From: Streptomyces sp. SCL15-4
Lineage (GTDB): Bacteria; Actinomycetota; Actinomycetes; Streptomycetales; Streptomycetaceae
Direction of reading: 5' to 3'
NCBI RefSeq assembly: GCF_033366695.1
Contig: NZ_JAOBTQ010000001.1
Coordinates: 6,758,001-6,822,000, forward strand
DNA length: 64,000 bases
This document shows positions 17,842 through 29,467 of the stretch, one piece after another. Under the pieces are notes generated by a model, which saw nothing but the letters and a program-made list of their open reading frames with translations, made no database searches and was not told the origin of the DNA. Position 1 is the stretch's first letter; each line of letters opens with the position of its first letter. The position numbers and the translations under genes are program-made.

Positions 17842-18318
17842 GTGAATGCCTATACCCTTCTCCCGTTCATCGTGCTCATCGCGGCCATGTTCCTGATGAC
17901 GCGTTCGGCCAAGAAGAAGCAGCAGCAGGCCGCCGACATGCGGAACCACATGCAGCCCGGCTCCGGAGTCCGCACGATCGGGGGGATGTACGCGACGGTC
18001 AAGGAGGTCAACGAGGACACGGTCCTCCTCGACGCCGGGCCGGGCGTCGACCTCCTCTTCGCCAAGAACTCGATCGGCGCCGTCCTCACCGACGACGAGT
18101 ACAACCGCATCGTCCACGGCGTCGAGCACGACCTGAAGTCCGACACCGGCCTCGTCCCGGACGACGCCTCCTCCCTCACCGAGACCGACGAGACCGACGG
18201 ATCCGCCGACGCTGCCGCCGCCTCGGACGACAAGATCGACCTCGGTAAGAAGGACGCCGCCGAGGCCGGGGCGGACGACCAGCCGAAGAAGACCGACGGC
18301 GACTCCGACGCGAAGTAG
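17842..18318 (+). CDS. yajC: Preprotein translocase subunit YajC
   Basis: This 158-residue single-span membrane protein associates with SecDF. The transmembrane helix is near residues 5-22 (Y-TLLPFIVLIAAMFLM), followed by the basic S-AKKKQQQ stretch and the conserved G-SGVRTIGGMYATV core. The C-terminal third is an acidic, Asp/Ala-rich tail that makes the protein longer than the roughly 100 residues usual in proteobacteria. The GTG at 17842 follows GAAGGAA and places the helix at the N-terminus; longer starts would bury it. It is first in yajC-secD-secF. Confidence 0.93.
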   Translation: MNAYTLLPFIVLIAAMFLMTRSAKKKQQQAADMRNHMQPGSGVRTIGGMYATVKEVNEDTVLLDAGPGVDLLFAKNSIGAVLTDDEYNRIVHGVEHDLKSDTGLVPDDASSLTETDETDGSADAAAASDDKIDLGKKDAAEAGADDQPKKTDGDSDAK

Positions 18319-18457
18319 CCGCACCCCGGGAAGCGCGGCGGCGGCATGATGGGCCCCGCGTGCCCCGGCGCGTCTGTTTCCGCACGGGAGCCCGACACCA
18401 TGTCATGGCCGACCGCGCCGACCGGGCGCGGGGCGGCCCGAGAGGGAGTACGAGAAG

Positions 18458-20242
18458 GTGGCAGCACCTAAGAGGGGCCGAAGCGCGAGCGCCCCGAGCA
18501 AGCCAGGGCGCTCGCTGGCCCTCATCCTGATCGCCATCGTGGCGCTCGCCGGAGGGATGTTCGCCTCCGGGCACACCACCCCGCGTCTCGGCATCGACCT
18601 CGCCGGTGGTACGAGCATCACGCTCAAGGCGAAGGCCGACCAGGGGTCCGCGATCAACAAGGCCAACATGGACACCGCGGTCGACATCATGAACCGCCGG
18701 GTCAACGGCCTGGGTGTCTCCGAGGCGGAGGTGCAGACCCAGGGGAACGACAACATCATCGTCAACATCCCCAAGGGCACCAACTCCAAGGAGGCCCAGG
18801 AGCAGGTAGGCACCACCGCCAAGCTGTACTTCCGGCCGGTCCTGGCCAGCGAGCCCAGCGGCCCCGCGGCGAAGAGCCCGTCGCCGAGCGCGTCCTCCGG
18901 CACCGGCTCCTCCCCGAAGCCGAGCGGCAGCCCGTCCGCGTCCGCCTCCTCCAAGGAGAAGGCGTCCTCGACCGGCGGCTCCACCTCCCCCTCGGCCTCG
19001 GCCACCTCCCAGGGCCGCGCCGTCACCGAGGCCCTGAAGAAGGCCCCCACCCCCTCGCCGAGCGGCTCCGCCTCCGGCAGCGCCAAGCCGTCCACCACGC
19101 CGTCGGCCCCGGCCGGCAGCGGCTCCGACGCCGCGCTCCAGGCGCGGTACGCGGCGCTGGACTGCACCAAGCCCACCGACCGGGCCAAGGCCGGCAAGAA
19201 CATCAAGCCCGGCCAGCCCACCGTGGCCTGCGGCGAGATCGACGGCGCCTGGTACAAGTACCTGCTCGGCCCCGCCGCCGTGGACGGCACCGAGGTGAAG
19301 AAGGCGCAGGCCGTCTACGACACCCAGGGCGCCTCCGGCTGGCAGGTCCAGATGACCTTCACCTCCGGCGGGGCCAAGAAGTTCGCCGACATCACCGAGG
19401 AACTGGCCAAGAAGACGCAGCCGCAGAACGAGTTCGGCATCGTCCTGGACGGCGAGGTCGTCTCCAGCCCGTACGTGCGGCAGTCCATCACCGGCGGCCA
19501 GGCGGAGATCTCCGGCAGCTTCAAGCAGGAGGAGGCGCAGGGCCTCGCCAACATGCTGTCGTACGGCGCGCTGCCGCTGTCCTTCCAGGAGCAGTCCGTC
19601 ACCACCGTCACCGCCGCGCTCGGCGGCGAGCAGCTGCACGCCGGCCTGCTCGCGGGCGCCATCGGCCTCGCCCTGGTCGTGATCTACCTGGTGGTGTACT
19701 ACCGCGGCCTGTCCCTCGTGGCCATGGCCTCGCTGGTGGTCTCCGCGATCCTCACGTACGTGATCATGTCGCTGCTCGGTCCGGCCATCGGCTTCGCGCT
19801 GAACCTGCCGGCCGTCTGCGGTGCCATCGTCGCCATCGGTATCACCGCGGACTCGTTCATCGTGTACTTCGAGCGCATAAGGGACGAGATCCGCGAGGGC
19901 CGCACGCTGCGCCCCGCCGTGGAGCGGGCCTGGCCGCGCGCCCGGCGCACCATCCTGGTCTCCGACTTCGTGTCGTTCCTGGCCGCCGCCGTGCTGTTCA
20001 TCGTCACCGTCGGCAAGGTGCAGGGCTTCGCCTTCACGCTGGGCCTGACCACCCTGCTCGACGTGGTCGTCGTCTTCCTCTTCACCAAGCCGCTGATGAC
20101 GCTCCTCGCCCGCCGCCCGTTCTTCGCGGACGGCCACAAGTGGTCCGGTCTCGACCCGAAGAGCCTGGGCGCCAAGCCCCCGCTGCGCCGCACCCGCCGT
20201 CCCGCCGGTCCCGCCGGCCCCGTCGACCCGAAGGAGGCGTGA
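18458..20242 (+). CDS. secD: Protein translocase subunit SecD
   Basis: This 594-residue RND-family subunit uses the proton gradient to aid protein export. One transmembrane helix lies at about 19-37, then the large periplasmic P1 region, and a cluster of five C-terminal helices from about residue 390 including the D-SFIVYFERIRDE segment. A Ser/Pro/Ala/Thr-rich insert of about 90 residues (131-222) splits the periplasmic region and is almost entirely low complexity. The P-LGIDL-GGT motif near residue 43 is family-typical. The GTG at 18458 follows GAGGGAG. secF begins four bp after the stop. Confidence 0.96.
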   Translation: MAAPKRGRSASAPSKPGRSLALILIAIVALAGGMFASGHTTPRLGIDLAGGTSITLKAKADQGSAINKANMDTAVDIMNRRVNGLGVSEAEVQTQGNDNIIVNIPKGTNSKEAQEQVGTTAKLYFRPVLASEPSGPAAKSPSPSASSGTGSSPKPSGSPSASASSKEKASSTGGSTSPSASATSQGRAVTEALKKAPTPSPSGSASGSAKPSTTPSAPAGSGSDAALQARYAALDCTKPTDRAKAGKNIKPGQPTVACGEIDGAWYKYLLGPAAVDGTEVKKAQAVYDTQGASGWQVQMTFTSGGAKKFADITEELAKKTQPQNEFGIVLDGEVVSSPYVRQSITGGQAEISGSFKQEEAQGLANMLSYGALPLSFQEQSVTTVTAALGGEQLHAGLLAGAIGLALVVIYLVVYYRGLSLVAMASLVVSAILTYVIMSLLGPAIGFALNLPAVCGAIVAIGITADSFIVYFERIRDEIREGRTLRPAVERAWPRARRTILVSDFVSFLAAAVLFIVTVGKVQGFAFTLGLTTLLDVVVVFLFTKPLMTLLARRPFFADGHKWSGLDPKSLGAKPPLRRTRRPAGPAGPVDPKEA

Positions 20243-20245
20243 GCG

Positions 20246-21352
20246 ATGTCGAAACTCGGCAACATCGGCGCTCGACTGCACCGCGGCGAGATCGCCTACG
20301 ACTTCATCGGCAAGCGGAAGATCTGGTACGGCATCTCGATCCTGATCACCATCACGGCCATCGTCGGCCTGGCGGTGCGCGGCCTGAACATGGGCATCGA
20401 GTTCGAGGGCGGCGCGGTCTTCACGACGCCCACCAAGATGAGCGCCTCGGTGGCCCAGGCGGAGGAGTACGCCAACGAGGCCTCCGGCCACCAGGCCATC
20501 GTGCAGAAGCTGGGCAACGGCAGCCTGCGCATCCAGATCGCCGGCATCGACACCGACCAGTCCGACCGGATCAAGCAGGAGCTGGCCAAGGACCTCGATC
20601 TCGACCCCGAGAAGCTGGCCGCCGACCTGGTCGGCCCGAGCTGGGGCGAGCAGATCGCCAACAAGGCCTGGGAGGGCCTGGCGATCTTCATGGTCCTCGT
20701 GGTGGTCTATCTGGCGATCGCCTTCGAGTGGCGCATGGCCGTCGCCGCGCTGGTCGCGCTGATCCACGACATCACCATCACGACCGGTATCTACGCCCTG
20801 GTCGGCTTCGAGGTCACGCCCGGCACGGTCATCGGCCTGCTGACCATCCTCGGTTACTCGCTCTACGACACGGTCGTCGTCTTCGACAGCCTCAAGGAGC
20901 AGACGAAGGACCTCACCAAGCAGACCCGGTTCACCTACAGCGAGATCGCCAACCGGTCGATCAACGGCACCCTGGTCCGCTCCATCAACACCACGGTCGT
21001 CGCGCTGCTGCCGGTCGCCGGCCTGCTCTTCATCGGCGGCGGCTTCCTCGGCGCGGGCACGCTCAACGACATCTCCCTGTCGCTGTTCGTGGGTCTCGCG
21101 GCCGGCGCCTACTCGTCGATCTTCATCGCCACGCCGCTCGTCGCCGACCTCAAGGAGCGCGAGCCGGCGATGAAGGCCCTCACCAAGCGGGTCCTGGCCA
21201 AGCGTGCCCAGGCCGCCGCGGGGGAGGACCGCGGCGACGTCCGCGCCGGCGATGACGACGCCGACGACGGCGCCCCCGCCGTCGTCGGTCCGCGCAACCA
21301 GCCCGCGCCCCGGGGCCGGGGCCGTGGCCGCACCTCCGGGAAGCGCCGATGA
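20246..21352 (+). CDS. secF: Protein translocase subunit SecF
   Basis: This 368-residue partner of SecD has the N-terminal helix, the periplasmic P4 region and five C-terminal helices, with the family motif G-YSLYDTVVVFDSLKE near residue 206. The C-terminal tail is basic and Asp/Arg-rich. The ATG at 20246 follows GGAGGCG. Its stop overlaps the apt start as ATGA, tying apt expression to the secretion operon. Confidence 0.96.
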   Translation: MSKLGNIGARLHRGEIAYDFIGKRKIWYGISILITITAIVGLAVRGLNMGIEFEGGAVFTTPTKMSASVAQAEEYANEASGHQAIVQKLGNGSLRIQIAGIDTDQSDRIKQELAKDLDLDPEKLAADLVGPSWGEQIANKAWEGLAIFMVLVVVYLAIAFEWRMAVAALVALIHDITITTGIYALVGFEVTPGTVIGLLTILGYSLYDTVVVFDSLKEQTKDLTKQTRFTYSEIANRSINGTLVRSINTTVVALLPVAGLLFIGGGFLGAGTLNDISLSLFVGLAAGAYSSIFIATPLVADLKEREPAMKALTKRVLAKRAQAAAGEDRGDVRAGDDDADDGAPAVVGPRNQPAPRGRGRGRTSGKRR

Positions 21353-21888
21353 CCGACATCCAGGAACTGCTGCTGAGCCGCATCCGCGATGTGACCGACT
21401 ACCCGGAACCGGGCGTGATGTTCAAGGACATCACCCCGCTCCTGGCCGACCCGGCGGCCTTCACCGCGCTCACCGACGCGCTGGCCCGGATCGCCACCGA
21501 CACCGGCGCGACCAAGATCGTCGGCCTGGAGGCCCGGGGCTTCATCCTCGGCGCCCCGGTCGCCGTCCGCGCCGGCCTGGGCTTCATCCCGGTCCGCAAG
21601 GCGGGCAAGCTGCCCGGGGCCACCCTGCGCCAGGCCTACGACCTGGAGTACGGCTCGGCGGAGATCGAGGTGCACGCCGAGGACCTGGCCGCCGGCGACC
21701 GCGTGCTGATCGTGGACGACGTCCTGGCCACCGGCGGCACGGCGGAGGCGGCGATCCATCTGATCCAGCGCGCCGGCGCCGAGGTGTCCGCGCTCGCGGT
21801 GCTGATGGAGCTGGGCTTCCTCGGCGGCCGGGCCCGGCTGGAGGCCGCGCTGGACGGGGCTCCGCTGGAGGCGCTGCTCCGGGTCTGA
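21349..21888 (+). CDS. apt: Adenine phosphoribosyltransferase
   Basis: This 179-residue enzyme makes AMP from adenine and PRPP. The PRPP-binding loop is V-LIVDDVLATGGT (about 123-135), and G-VMFKDITPLL near the N-terminus and E-ARGFILGAPVA are typical of Apt. The start overlaps the secF stop. In Streptomyces and mycobacteria apt lies between secF and the (p)ppGpp synthetase gene. A long terminator hairpin follows. Confidence 0.96.
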   Translation: MTDIQELLLSRIRDVTDYPEPGVMFKDITPLLADPAAFTALTDALARIATDTGATKIVGLEARGFILGAPVAVRAGLGFIPVRKAGKLPGATLRQAYDLEYGSAEIEVHAEDLAAGDRVLIVDDVLATGGTAEAAIHLIQRAGAEVSALAVLMELGFLGGRARLEAALDGAPLEALLRV

Positions 21889-21904
21889 GCGCGTGAGCGG
21901 TGAG

Positions 21905-21942
21905 ACGGCCGCACCCGGCGATTCCGCGCCGGGTGCGGCCGT
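21905..21942 (+). terminator. Terminator after apt
   Basis: A 16-bp stem (ACGGCCGCACCCGGCG with its complement) closes a short loop and starts 17 nt after the apt stop. It separates the yajC-secDF-apt operon from rel. Confidence 0.8.
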
Positions 21943-22212
21943 CCGCGTCCCACCGGCCCGCACCGGCTCAGCGGACGGGGCTCCGTAACCCCTGTGCGGG
22001 CGTTTGCCCAGGTCCGCGGCGATGCGCCCGCTCGCCGCCGGCGCGGACGCGGGCCACTGGCGACCGGCCGGCCGGAATCCCGTGGCAGCCTCCCGCGTTG
22101 CAGGGGTACACGGTCCTCACAGCCGCCTGAAGGCGATGACCGGGCGCAGGATCGCTACCATGGGGTGTCCGGAGCCTGACCGGGGGACCCGGATCGCGCA
22201 CGAGGAGCCCTC
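21943..22212 (+). promoter_or_regulatory. rel upstream region with candidate -10 TACCAT (22156-22161)
   Basis: No gene is supported here. TACCAT at 22156-22161 fits the -10 pattern and would give a leader of about 45 nt containing the GAGGAG site before the TTG at 22213. Confidence 0.4.
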
Positions 22213-24750
<2,538 letters not shown>

Positions 24751-24812
24751 CCGCGCACCGGTACCGGCGGCCGCCCACCGGTCCCGGCCGGTCCCGCGCA
24801 CCGGACAGCGAG

Positions 24813-24842
24813 AAGGGCCCCGTACGCCTGTACGGGGCCCTT
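24813..24842. terminator. Bidirectional terminator between rel and the DUF349 gene
   Basis: A perfect 13-bp stem AAGGGCCCCGTAC with its complement, loop GCCT, is followed by T on the + strand. It lies between convergent stops at 24750 and 24863. Confidence 0.85.
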
Positions 24843-24862
24843 TCAGCGGGAGGGCGGGGGGA

Positions 24863-26092
24863 TCAGCCGCCGAACTCCTGAAGGCCCTTCAGGGCCTGGT
24901 CCAGGAGTGCCTGGCGGCCCTCCAGCTCCCTCTCCAGCTTGTCGGCCCGGGCGTTGTTGCCCTGGGCGCGCGCCTGGTCGATCTGCGCCCGCAGCTTGTC
25001 CACGGCGGCCTGGAGCTGACCGGTCAGACCCTCGGCACGCGCGCGTGCCTCCGGGTTGGTGCGGCGCCACTCGGCCTCCTCGGCCTCCTGGAGCGCCCGC
25101 TCGACGGCGTGCATCCGGCCCTCGACCTTCGGCCGGGCGTCCCGCGGGACGTGACCGATGGCCTCCCAGCGCTCGTTGATCGAGCGGAAGGCGGCCCGCG
25201 CGGCCTTCAGATCGGCGATCGGCAGGAGCTTCTCGGCCTCCTCGGCCAGCTCCTCCTTCAGCTTCAGGTTCTCCGTCTGCTCGGCGTCCCGCTCGGCGAA
25301 CACCGAGCTGCGGGCGGCGAAGAACACGTCCTGGGCGCCGCGGAAGCGGTTCCAGAGGTCGTCCTCGTGCTCGCGCTGGGCGCGGCCCGCGGCCTTCCAC
25401 TCCGCCATCAGCTCCCGGTACCGGGCGGCCGTCGGACCCCAGTCCGTCGAACCGGACAGCGCCTCGGCCTCGGCGACCAGCCGCTCCTTGACCCGGCGGG
25501 CCTCCTCGCGCTGCGCGTCCAGCTGCGCGAAGTGCGCCTTGCGGCGCTTGGAGAACGCCGACCGGGCGTGCGAGAAACGGTGCCACAGCTCGTCGTCGGA
25601 CTTGCGGTCCAGCCGCGGCAGCCCCTTCCAGGTGTCCACCAGCGCCCGCAACCGCTCCCCGGCGGCCCGCCACTGGTCGGACTGCGCGAGCTGCTCGGCC
25701 TCGGCGACCAGCTCCTCCTTGGACTTGCGGGCCTCGTCGGACTGCCTGGCCCGCTGCGCCTTGCGCTCCTCGCGGCGCGCCTCCACGGTCGCCACGAGCT
25801 TGTCCAGCCGCTTGCGCAGCGCCTCCAGGTCGCCGACCGCGTGGTGCGCGTCCACCTGCTCGCGCAGGTGACCGATGGCGGCCTGGGCGTCCTTCGCCGA
25901 CAGGTCGGTGGTCCGCACTCGCTTTTCGAGGAGGCCGATCTCGACAACCAGGCCCTCGTACTTGCGCTCGAAGTAGGCCAGCGCCTCATCGGGGGAGCCG
26001 GCCTGCCAGGAACCGACGACCTTCTCGCCGTCGGCCGTACGCACGTACACGGTCCCCGTCTCGTCGACGCGGCCCCACGGGTCGCTGCTCAC
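24863..26092 (-). CDS. DUF349 domain coiled-coil protein
   Basis: This 409-residue protein is made of repeated helical units of the DUF349 type, recognisable by recurring W-KxxGRxxR/E-DDLWxRF patterns such as W-KAAGRAQREHEDDLWNRF and D-DELWHRFSHAR. Between them are highly charged Arg/Glu/Lys/Ala coiled-coil stretches. No catalytic motif or membrane segment is visible. The family's function is unknown; proteins of this type occur in many bacteria and are often large. The GTG at 26092 follows GGAGGAGG; the frame opens further upstream but without a site. It lies downstream of the cyclophilin gene on the same strand. Confidence 0.85.
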   Translation of the reverse strand: MSSDPWGRVDETGTVYVRTADGEKVVGSWQAGSPDEALAYFERKYEGLVVEIGLLEKRVRTTDLSAKDAQAAIGHLREQVDAHHAVGDLEALRKRLDKLVATVEARREERKAQRARQSDEARKSKEELVAEAEQLAQSDQWRAAGERLRALVDTWKGLPRLDRKSDDELWHRFSHARSAFSKRRKAHFAQLDAQREEARRVKERLVAEAEALSGSTDWGPTAARYRELMAEWKAAGRAQREHEDDLWNRFRGAQDVFFAARSSVFAERDAEQTENLKLKEELAEEAEKLLPIADLKAARAAFRSINERWEAIGHVPRDARPKVEGRMHAVERALQEAEEAEWRRTNPEARARAEGLTGQLQAAVDKLRAQIDQARAQGNNARADKLERELEGRQALLDQALKGLQEFGG

Positions 26093-26108
26093 AGCGCCTC
26101 CTCCACAT

Positions 26109-26143
26109 GATGCCTGCGGGGGGCCGCAGCACCCCCGGGCATC
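26109..26143 (-). promoter_or_regulatory. Hairpin in the leader of the DUF349 gene
   Basis: A 12-bp stem with a two-base bulge (GATGCC..CGGGGG with CCCCCG.GGCATC) lies between the -10 box and the ribosome binding site. It may influence translation or mRNA stability. Confidence 0.4.
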
Positions 26144-26164
26144 GTCCACAGTTTCGTCACGGCC

Positions 26165-26170
26165 AACATA
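26165..26170 (-). promoter_or_regulatory. Candidate -10 box of the DUF349 gene (TATGTT)
   Basis: On the minus strand TATGTT lies about 73 nt before the GTG at 26092, downstream of the cyclophilin terminator. Confidence 0.4.
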
Positions 26171-26214
26171 GGCGACCAGCGGGTGGCCTGTCCGCATCCA
26201 GCACGACCGAAATT

Positions 26215-26253
26215 CCGCTGCCCGGCCTGTTGACCTTCGGGTCCGGGCAGCGG
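26215..26253 (-). terminator. Terminator of the cyclophilin gene
   Basis: Eleven-bp arms CCGCTGCCCGG and complement lie about 30 nt after the cyclophilin stop (26285). On the minus strand the hairpin is followed by AATTT, an acceptable short U-tract. Confidence 0.7.
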
Positions 26254-26284
26254 AGGGGGGCCGGCGGGGTCCGGCGTACGGGGG

Positions 26285-27109
26285 TCAGGACTTGACGACC
26301 GTGGCCTTGTCGATCACGACCGTCGCGTTCGGCGCGCCGTCGCCGGCGCCCGTGCTCTCACCGGCCGCCGCGATCTTGTTCAGCACCTTCATGCCGGCCG
26401 CGTCGACCGTGCCGAACGGGGTGTAGCTGGGCGGCAGCTGGCTGTCCTTGTAGACGAGGAAGAACTGGCTGCCGCCGGTGTGCGCCTGCCCGGTGTTGGC
26501 CATCGCCACCGTGCCCGCCGGGTAGGTGTTGTTCTTCAGGCTCTTGTCCTTGAGGTTCTCGTCCGGGAGCGTGTAGCCCGGGCCGCCCGCGCCGGTGCCC
26601 TGCGGGTCGCCGCACTGCAGGACGTAGATGCCCTGAGTGGTGAGCCGGTGGCACTTGGTGTGGTCGAAGTAGCCCTTGCCCGCCAGGAAGTCGAACGAGT
26701 TCGCCGTGTGCGGCGCCGCCGACGTCTTCAGCGCGACGCCGATGTCGCCGCACGTCGTCGCCAGCTTCAGCGTGTACTTCGCCGACGTGTCGATCGTCAT
26801 CGCCGGCTCCTTCTTCCAGCTCAGCTTCTTCACCGAGCCGGCCGCCGGCTTCTCGCAGGGGTCCGGTGCCTTGCCGGACGGCGAGGCGCTCGGGGTGACC
26901 TCCGCGCTCGCGTTCGTCTTCTTGCCGTCGTCGTCCTTCAGGACCCCGGTCGTGTACAGGGCGACACTGCCGATCACGACCACGCCCAGTACCGACGCGA
27001 TCACGGAGTTGCGCAGGCGGGCCTTGCGCCGCGCCTCGGTGCGCCGCTGCTGCTGCCGCAAGAACTTCTCCCGGGCGAGCTGACGCCGCCGCTGTTCCTG
27101 GCTGACCAC
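26285..27109 (-). CDS. Membrane-anchored cyclophilin-type peptidyl-prolyl isomerase
   Basis: This 274-residue protein has a basic cytosolic N-terminus (Arg/Gln-rich, about 1-33), one transmembrane helix (about 34-53), a Ser/Pro/Ala linker and an extracytoplasmic cyclophilin domain from about residue 105. The domain has the family core G-KGYFDHTKCHR, Q-CGDPQGTGAGGPGY and M-ANTGQAHTGGSQFF, though the usual F-H-R stretch is altered by a Cys. It should catalyse proline isomerisation of exported proteins. The GTG at 27109 is preferred because AGGAGA stands six nt upstream; an ATG five codons earlier lacks a site. It diverges from the MBL hydrolase gene. Confidence 0.9.
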   Translation of the reverse strand: MVSQEQRRRQLAREKFLRQQQRRTEARRKARLRNSVIASVLGVVVIGSVALYTTGVLKDDDGKKTNASAEVTPSASPSGKAPDPCEKPAAGSVKKLSWKKEPAMTIDTSAKYTLKLATTCGDIGVALKTSAAPHTANSFDFLAGKGYFDHTKCHRLTTQGIYVLQCGDPQGTGAGGPGYTLPDENLKDKSLKNNTYPAGTVAMANTGQAHTGGSQFFLVYKDSQLPPSYTPFGTVDAAGMKVLNKIAAAGESTGAGDGAPNATVVIDKATVVKS

Positions 27110-27224
27110 CGGGTTTCTCCTCATGCGTGTCGTGTGTCGGGCGGTACGCGTGCGTCCTCGTGCTCCGACCGCTGCGTGTAGCCCCGTACCGTATATGGGT
27201 TCGCTGAGGAAAAGGCAGCGCCGG

Positions 27225-27230
27225 TAGGCT
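27225..27230 (+). promoter_or_regulatory. -10 box TAGGCT of the MBL-hisS unit
   Basis: TAGGCT precedes the GTG at 27278 by 47 nt. TATACGGT on the opposite strand near 27190 is a candidate for the divergent cyclophilin promoter. Confidence 0.5.
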
Positions 27231-27277
27231 CTGGGAGCAGCTGAAGCCGCCCGTAACCGACACAACGAAGGACGATC

Positions 27278-27985
27278 GTGCTCATTGCCGGGTTCCCCGC
27301 CGGGGCCTGGGGGACGAACTGTTATCTCGTCGCCCCCGCCGCCGGTGAGGAGTGCGTGATCATCGACCCCGGCCATCAGGCCGCCGAAGGCGTCGAGGAA
27401 GCACTGCGCAAGCATCGGCTCAAGCCCGTCGCCGTCGTCCTCACCCACGGCCACATCGACCACGTGGCCTCGGTCGTCCCCGTCTGCGGCGCGCACGAGG
27501 TACCGGCCTGGATCCATCCCGAGGACCGGTACATGATGAGCGACCCGGAGAAGGCGCTCGGCCGGTCCATCGGCATGCCGCTGATGGGCGAGCTGACCGT
27601 GGGCGAGCCGGACGACGTCAGGGAGCTGACGGACGGCACGGCGCTGGAGCTGGCCGGCCTCACGTTCTCCGTCGCGCACGCGCCGGGCCATACCAAGGGG
27701 TCGGTGACCTTCCGGATGCCCGAGACCGCCGACGTCCCGTCGGTGTTCTTCTCCGGGGATCTGCTGTTCGCCGGCTCCATCGGACGTACCGACCTGCCGG
27801 GCGGATCCATGGCGGACATGCTCGAGTCGCTGGCCCGTGTGTGCCTGCCGCTCGACGACTCCACCGTGGTGCTGTCCGGCCACGGCCCCCAGACGACCAT
27901 CGGCCGGGAACGCGCCGCCAACCCCTATCTGCGGCAGGTGGCCGCCGGCCCGGGAAGCGTGGACGCTCCCCGACGAGGAATGTGA
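27278..27985 (+). CDS. Metallo-beta-lactamase fold hydrolase (glyoxalase II-like)
   Basis: This 235-residue protein carries the dinuclear metal motif T-HGHIDH (about residues 57-62), then the metal ligands H in A-PGHTKGS, D in F-SGDLLF and H in S-GHGPQT. The fold and length match small glyoxalase II-like thioesterases; the substrate cannot be read from sequence. The GTG at 27278 follows GAAGGA. It ends 13 bp before hisS, and the rel-cyclophilin-MBL-hisS neighbourhood is shared with mycobacteria. Confidence 0.9.
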   Translation: MLIAGFPAGAWGTNCYLVAPAAGEECVIIDPGHQAAEGVEEALRKHRLKPVAVVLTHGHIDHVASVVPVCGAHEVPAWIHPEDRYMMSDPEKALGRSIGMPLMGELTVGEPDDVRELTDGTALELAGLTFSVAHAPGHTKGSVTFRMPETADVPSVFFSGDLLFAGSIGRTDLPGGSMADMLESLARVCLPLDDSTVVLSGHGPQTTIGRERAANPYLRQVAAGPGSVDAPRRGM

Positions 27986-27998
27986 CGAGAGACCTTTC

Positions 27999-29261
27999 GT
28001 GAGCACTTTTCAGGCCCCCAAGGGCACCTACGACCTGATTCCGCCGGACTCGGCCGCGTACCTGGCGGTCCGCGAGGCCATCGCCGCGCCGCTGCGCAAC
28101 TCCGGCTACGGCTACATCGAGACGCCCGGCTTCGAGAACGTCGAACTGTTCGCGCGCGGTGTCGGCGAGTCCACCGACATCGTGACCAAGGAGATGTACG
28201 CCTTCGAGACCAAGGGCGGCGACAAGCTCGCCCTGCGCCCCGAGGGCACCGCGTCCGTGCTGCGGGCGGCCCTGGAGGCCAACCTGCACAAGACGGGCAA
28301 CCTCCCGGTCAAGCTCTGGTACTCCGGCTCGTACTACCGCTACGAGCGCCCTCAGAAGGGCCGCTACCGCCACTTCTCCCAGGTGGGCGCCGAGGCGATC
28401 GGCGCGGAGGACCCGGCGCTGGACGCCGAGCTGATCATCCTGGCCGACCAGGCGTACCGCTCGCTGGGCCTCAGGAACTTCCGCATCCTGCTCAACAGCC
28501 TCGGCGACAAGGAGTGCCGCCCGGTCTACCGTGCCGCGCTCCAGGACTTCCTGCGCGGCCTGGACCTGGACGAGGACACCCGCCGCCGTATCGACATCAA
28601 CCCGCTGCGGGTCCTGGACGACAAGCGCGAGTCGGTCCAGAAGCAGCTCACCGGCGCCCCGCTGCTGCGCGACTACCTGTGCGACGCGTGCAAGGCGTAC
28701 CACGAGGAGGTCCGCGAGCTGATCACCGCCGCGGGCGTCTCCTTCGAGGACGACCCCAAGCTGGTGCGCGGCCTGGACTACTACACCCGCACCACCTTCG
28801 AGTTCGTGCACGACGGCCTCGGCTCGCAGTCCGCGGTCGGCGGCGGCGGCCGCTACGACGGCCTGTCGGAGATGATCGGCGGCCCCGCGCTGCCCTCGGT
28901 CGGCTGGGCCCTGGGCGTCGACCGCACGGTCCTCGCGCTCCAGGCCGAGGGCGTCGCGCTGGACCTGCCGTCCTCGACGTCCGTGTACGCCGTCCCGCTC
29001 GGCGAGGAGGCCCGCCGGATGCTGTTCGCCAAGGTCACCGAGTTGCGCAAGGTGGGCATCGCGGCCGACTTCGCCTACGGCGGCAAGGGCCTGAAGGGCG
29101 CGATGAAGAACGCCAACCGCTCCGGCGCCCGCTATGCGATCGTCGCCGGCGAGCGCGACCTCGCCGAGGGCCTCGTCCAGCTCAAGGACATGCAGTCCGG
29201 CGAGCAGACCGCGATCGGCGTCAACGAGATCGTGGCGGAACTGGAGTCCCGGCTCGGCTAG
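27999..29261 (+). CDS. hisS: Histidine--tRNA ligase
   Basis: This 420-residue class II synthetase begins [10 protein letters not shown]. Motif 1 contains the conserved proline, motif 2 has [16 protein letters not shown], and the histidine-specific motifs include [13 protein letters not shown] and G-GRYDGL. The C-terminal anticodon domain starts near residue 328. The GTG at 27999 sets the usual start; its ribosome binding site (GACGAGAGA) is weak, so it may rely on coupling to the MBL gene 13 bp upstream. A terminator follows. Confidence 0.97.
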   Translation: MSTFQAPKGTYDLIPPDSAAYLAVREAIAAPLRNSGYGYIETPGFENVELFARGVGESTDIVTKEMYAFETKGGDKLALRPEGTASVLRAALEANLHKTGNLPVKLWYSGSYYRYERPQKGRYRHFSQVGAEAIGAEDPALDAELIILADQAYRSLGLRNFRILLNSLGDKECRPVYRAALQDFLRGLDLDEDTRRRIDINPLRVLDDKRESVQKQLTGAPLLRDYLCDACKAYHEEVRELITAAGVSFEDDPKLVRGLDYYTRTTFEFVHDGLGSQSAVGGGGRYDGLSEMIGGPALPSVGWALGVDRTVLALQAEGVALDLPSSTSVYAVPLGEEARRMLFAKVTELRKVGIAADFAYGGKGLKGAMKNANRSGARYAIVAGERDLAEGLVQLKDMQSGEQTAIGVNEIVAELESRLG

Positions 29262-29275
29262 CCGCACGCGCGCGC

Positions 29276-29313
29276 GGGCGCCGGACGCTCCTCTCGGGGA
29301 GCGGCCGGCGCCC
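29276..29313 (+). terminator. hisS terminator
   Basis: A two-part stem (GGGCGCCGG with CCGGCGCCC outside, six bp inside) ends in TTGCTGT and starts 15 nt after the stop. Confidence 0.75.
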
Positions 29314-29467
29314 TTGCTGTACCTGGGCGGGAGAGGCCGGCTTACCGAGCGGGGGCATCGGTCGTACGCACATCCTTATGCGCATCGAACGGTGCGGACA
29401 CAGGCGCGTGCGGCACAATGACCCGTGCCCGAAGAAGGTCCGACCCTCGAGTGACGGAATCGGCGTG

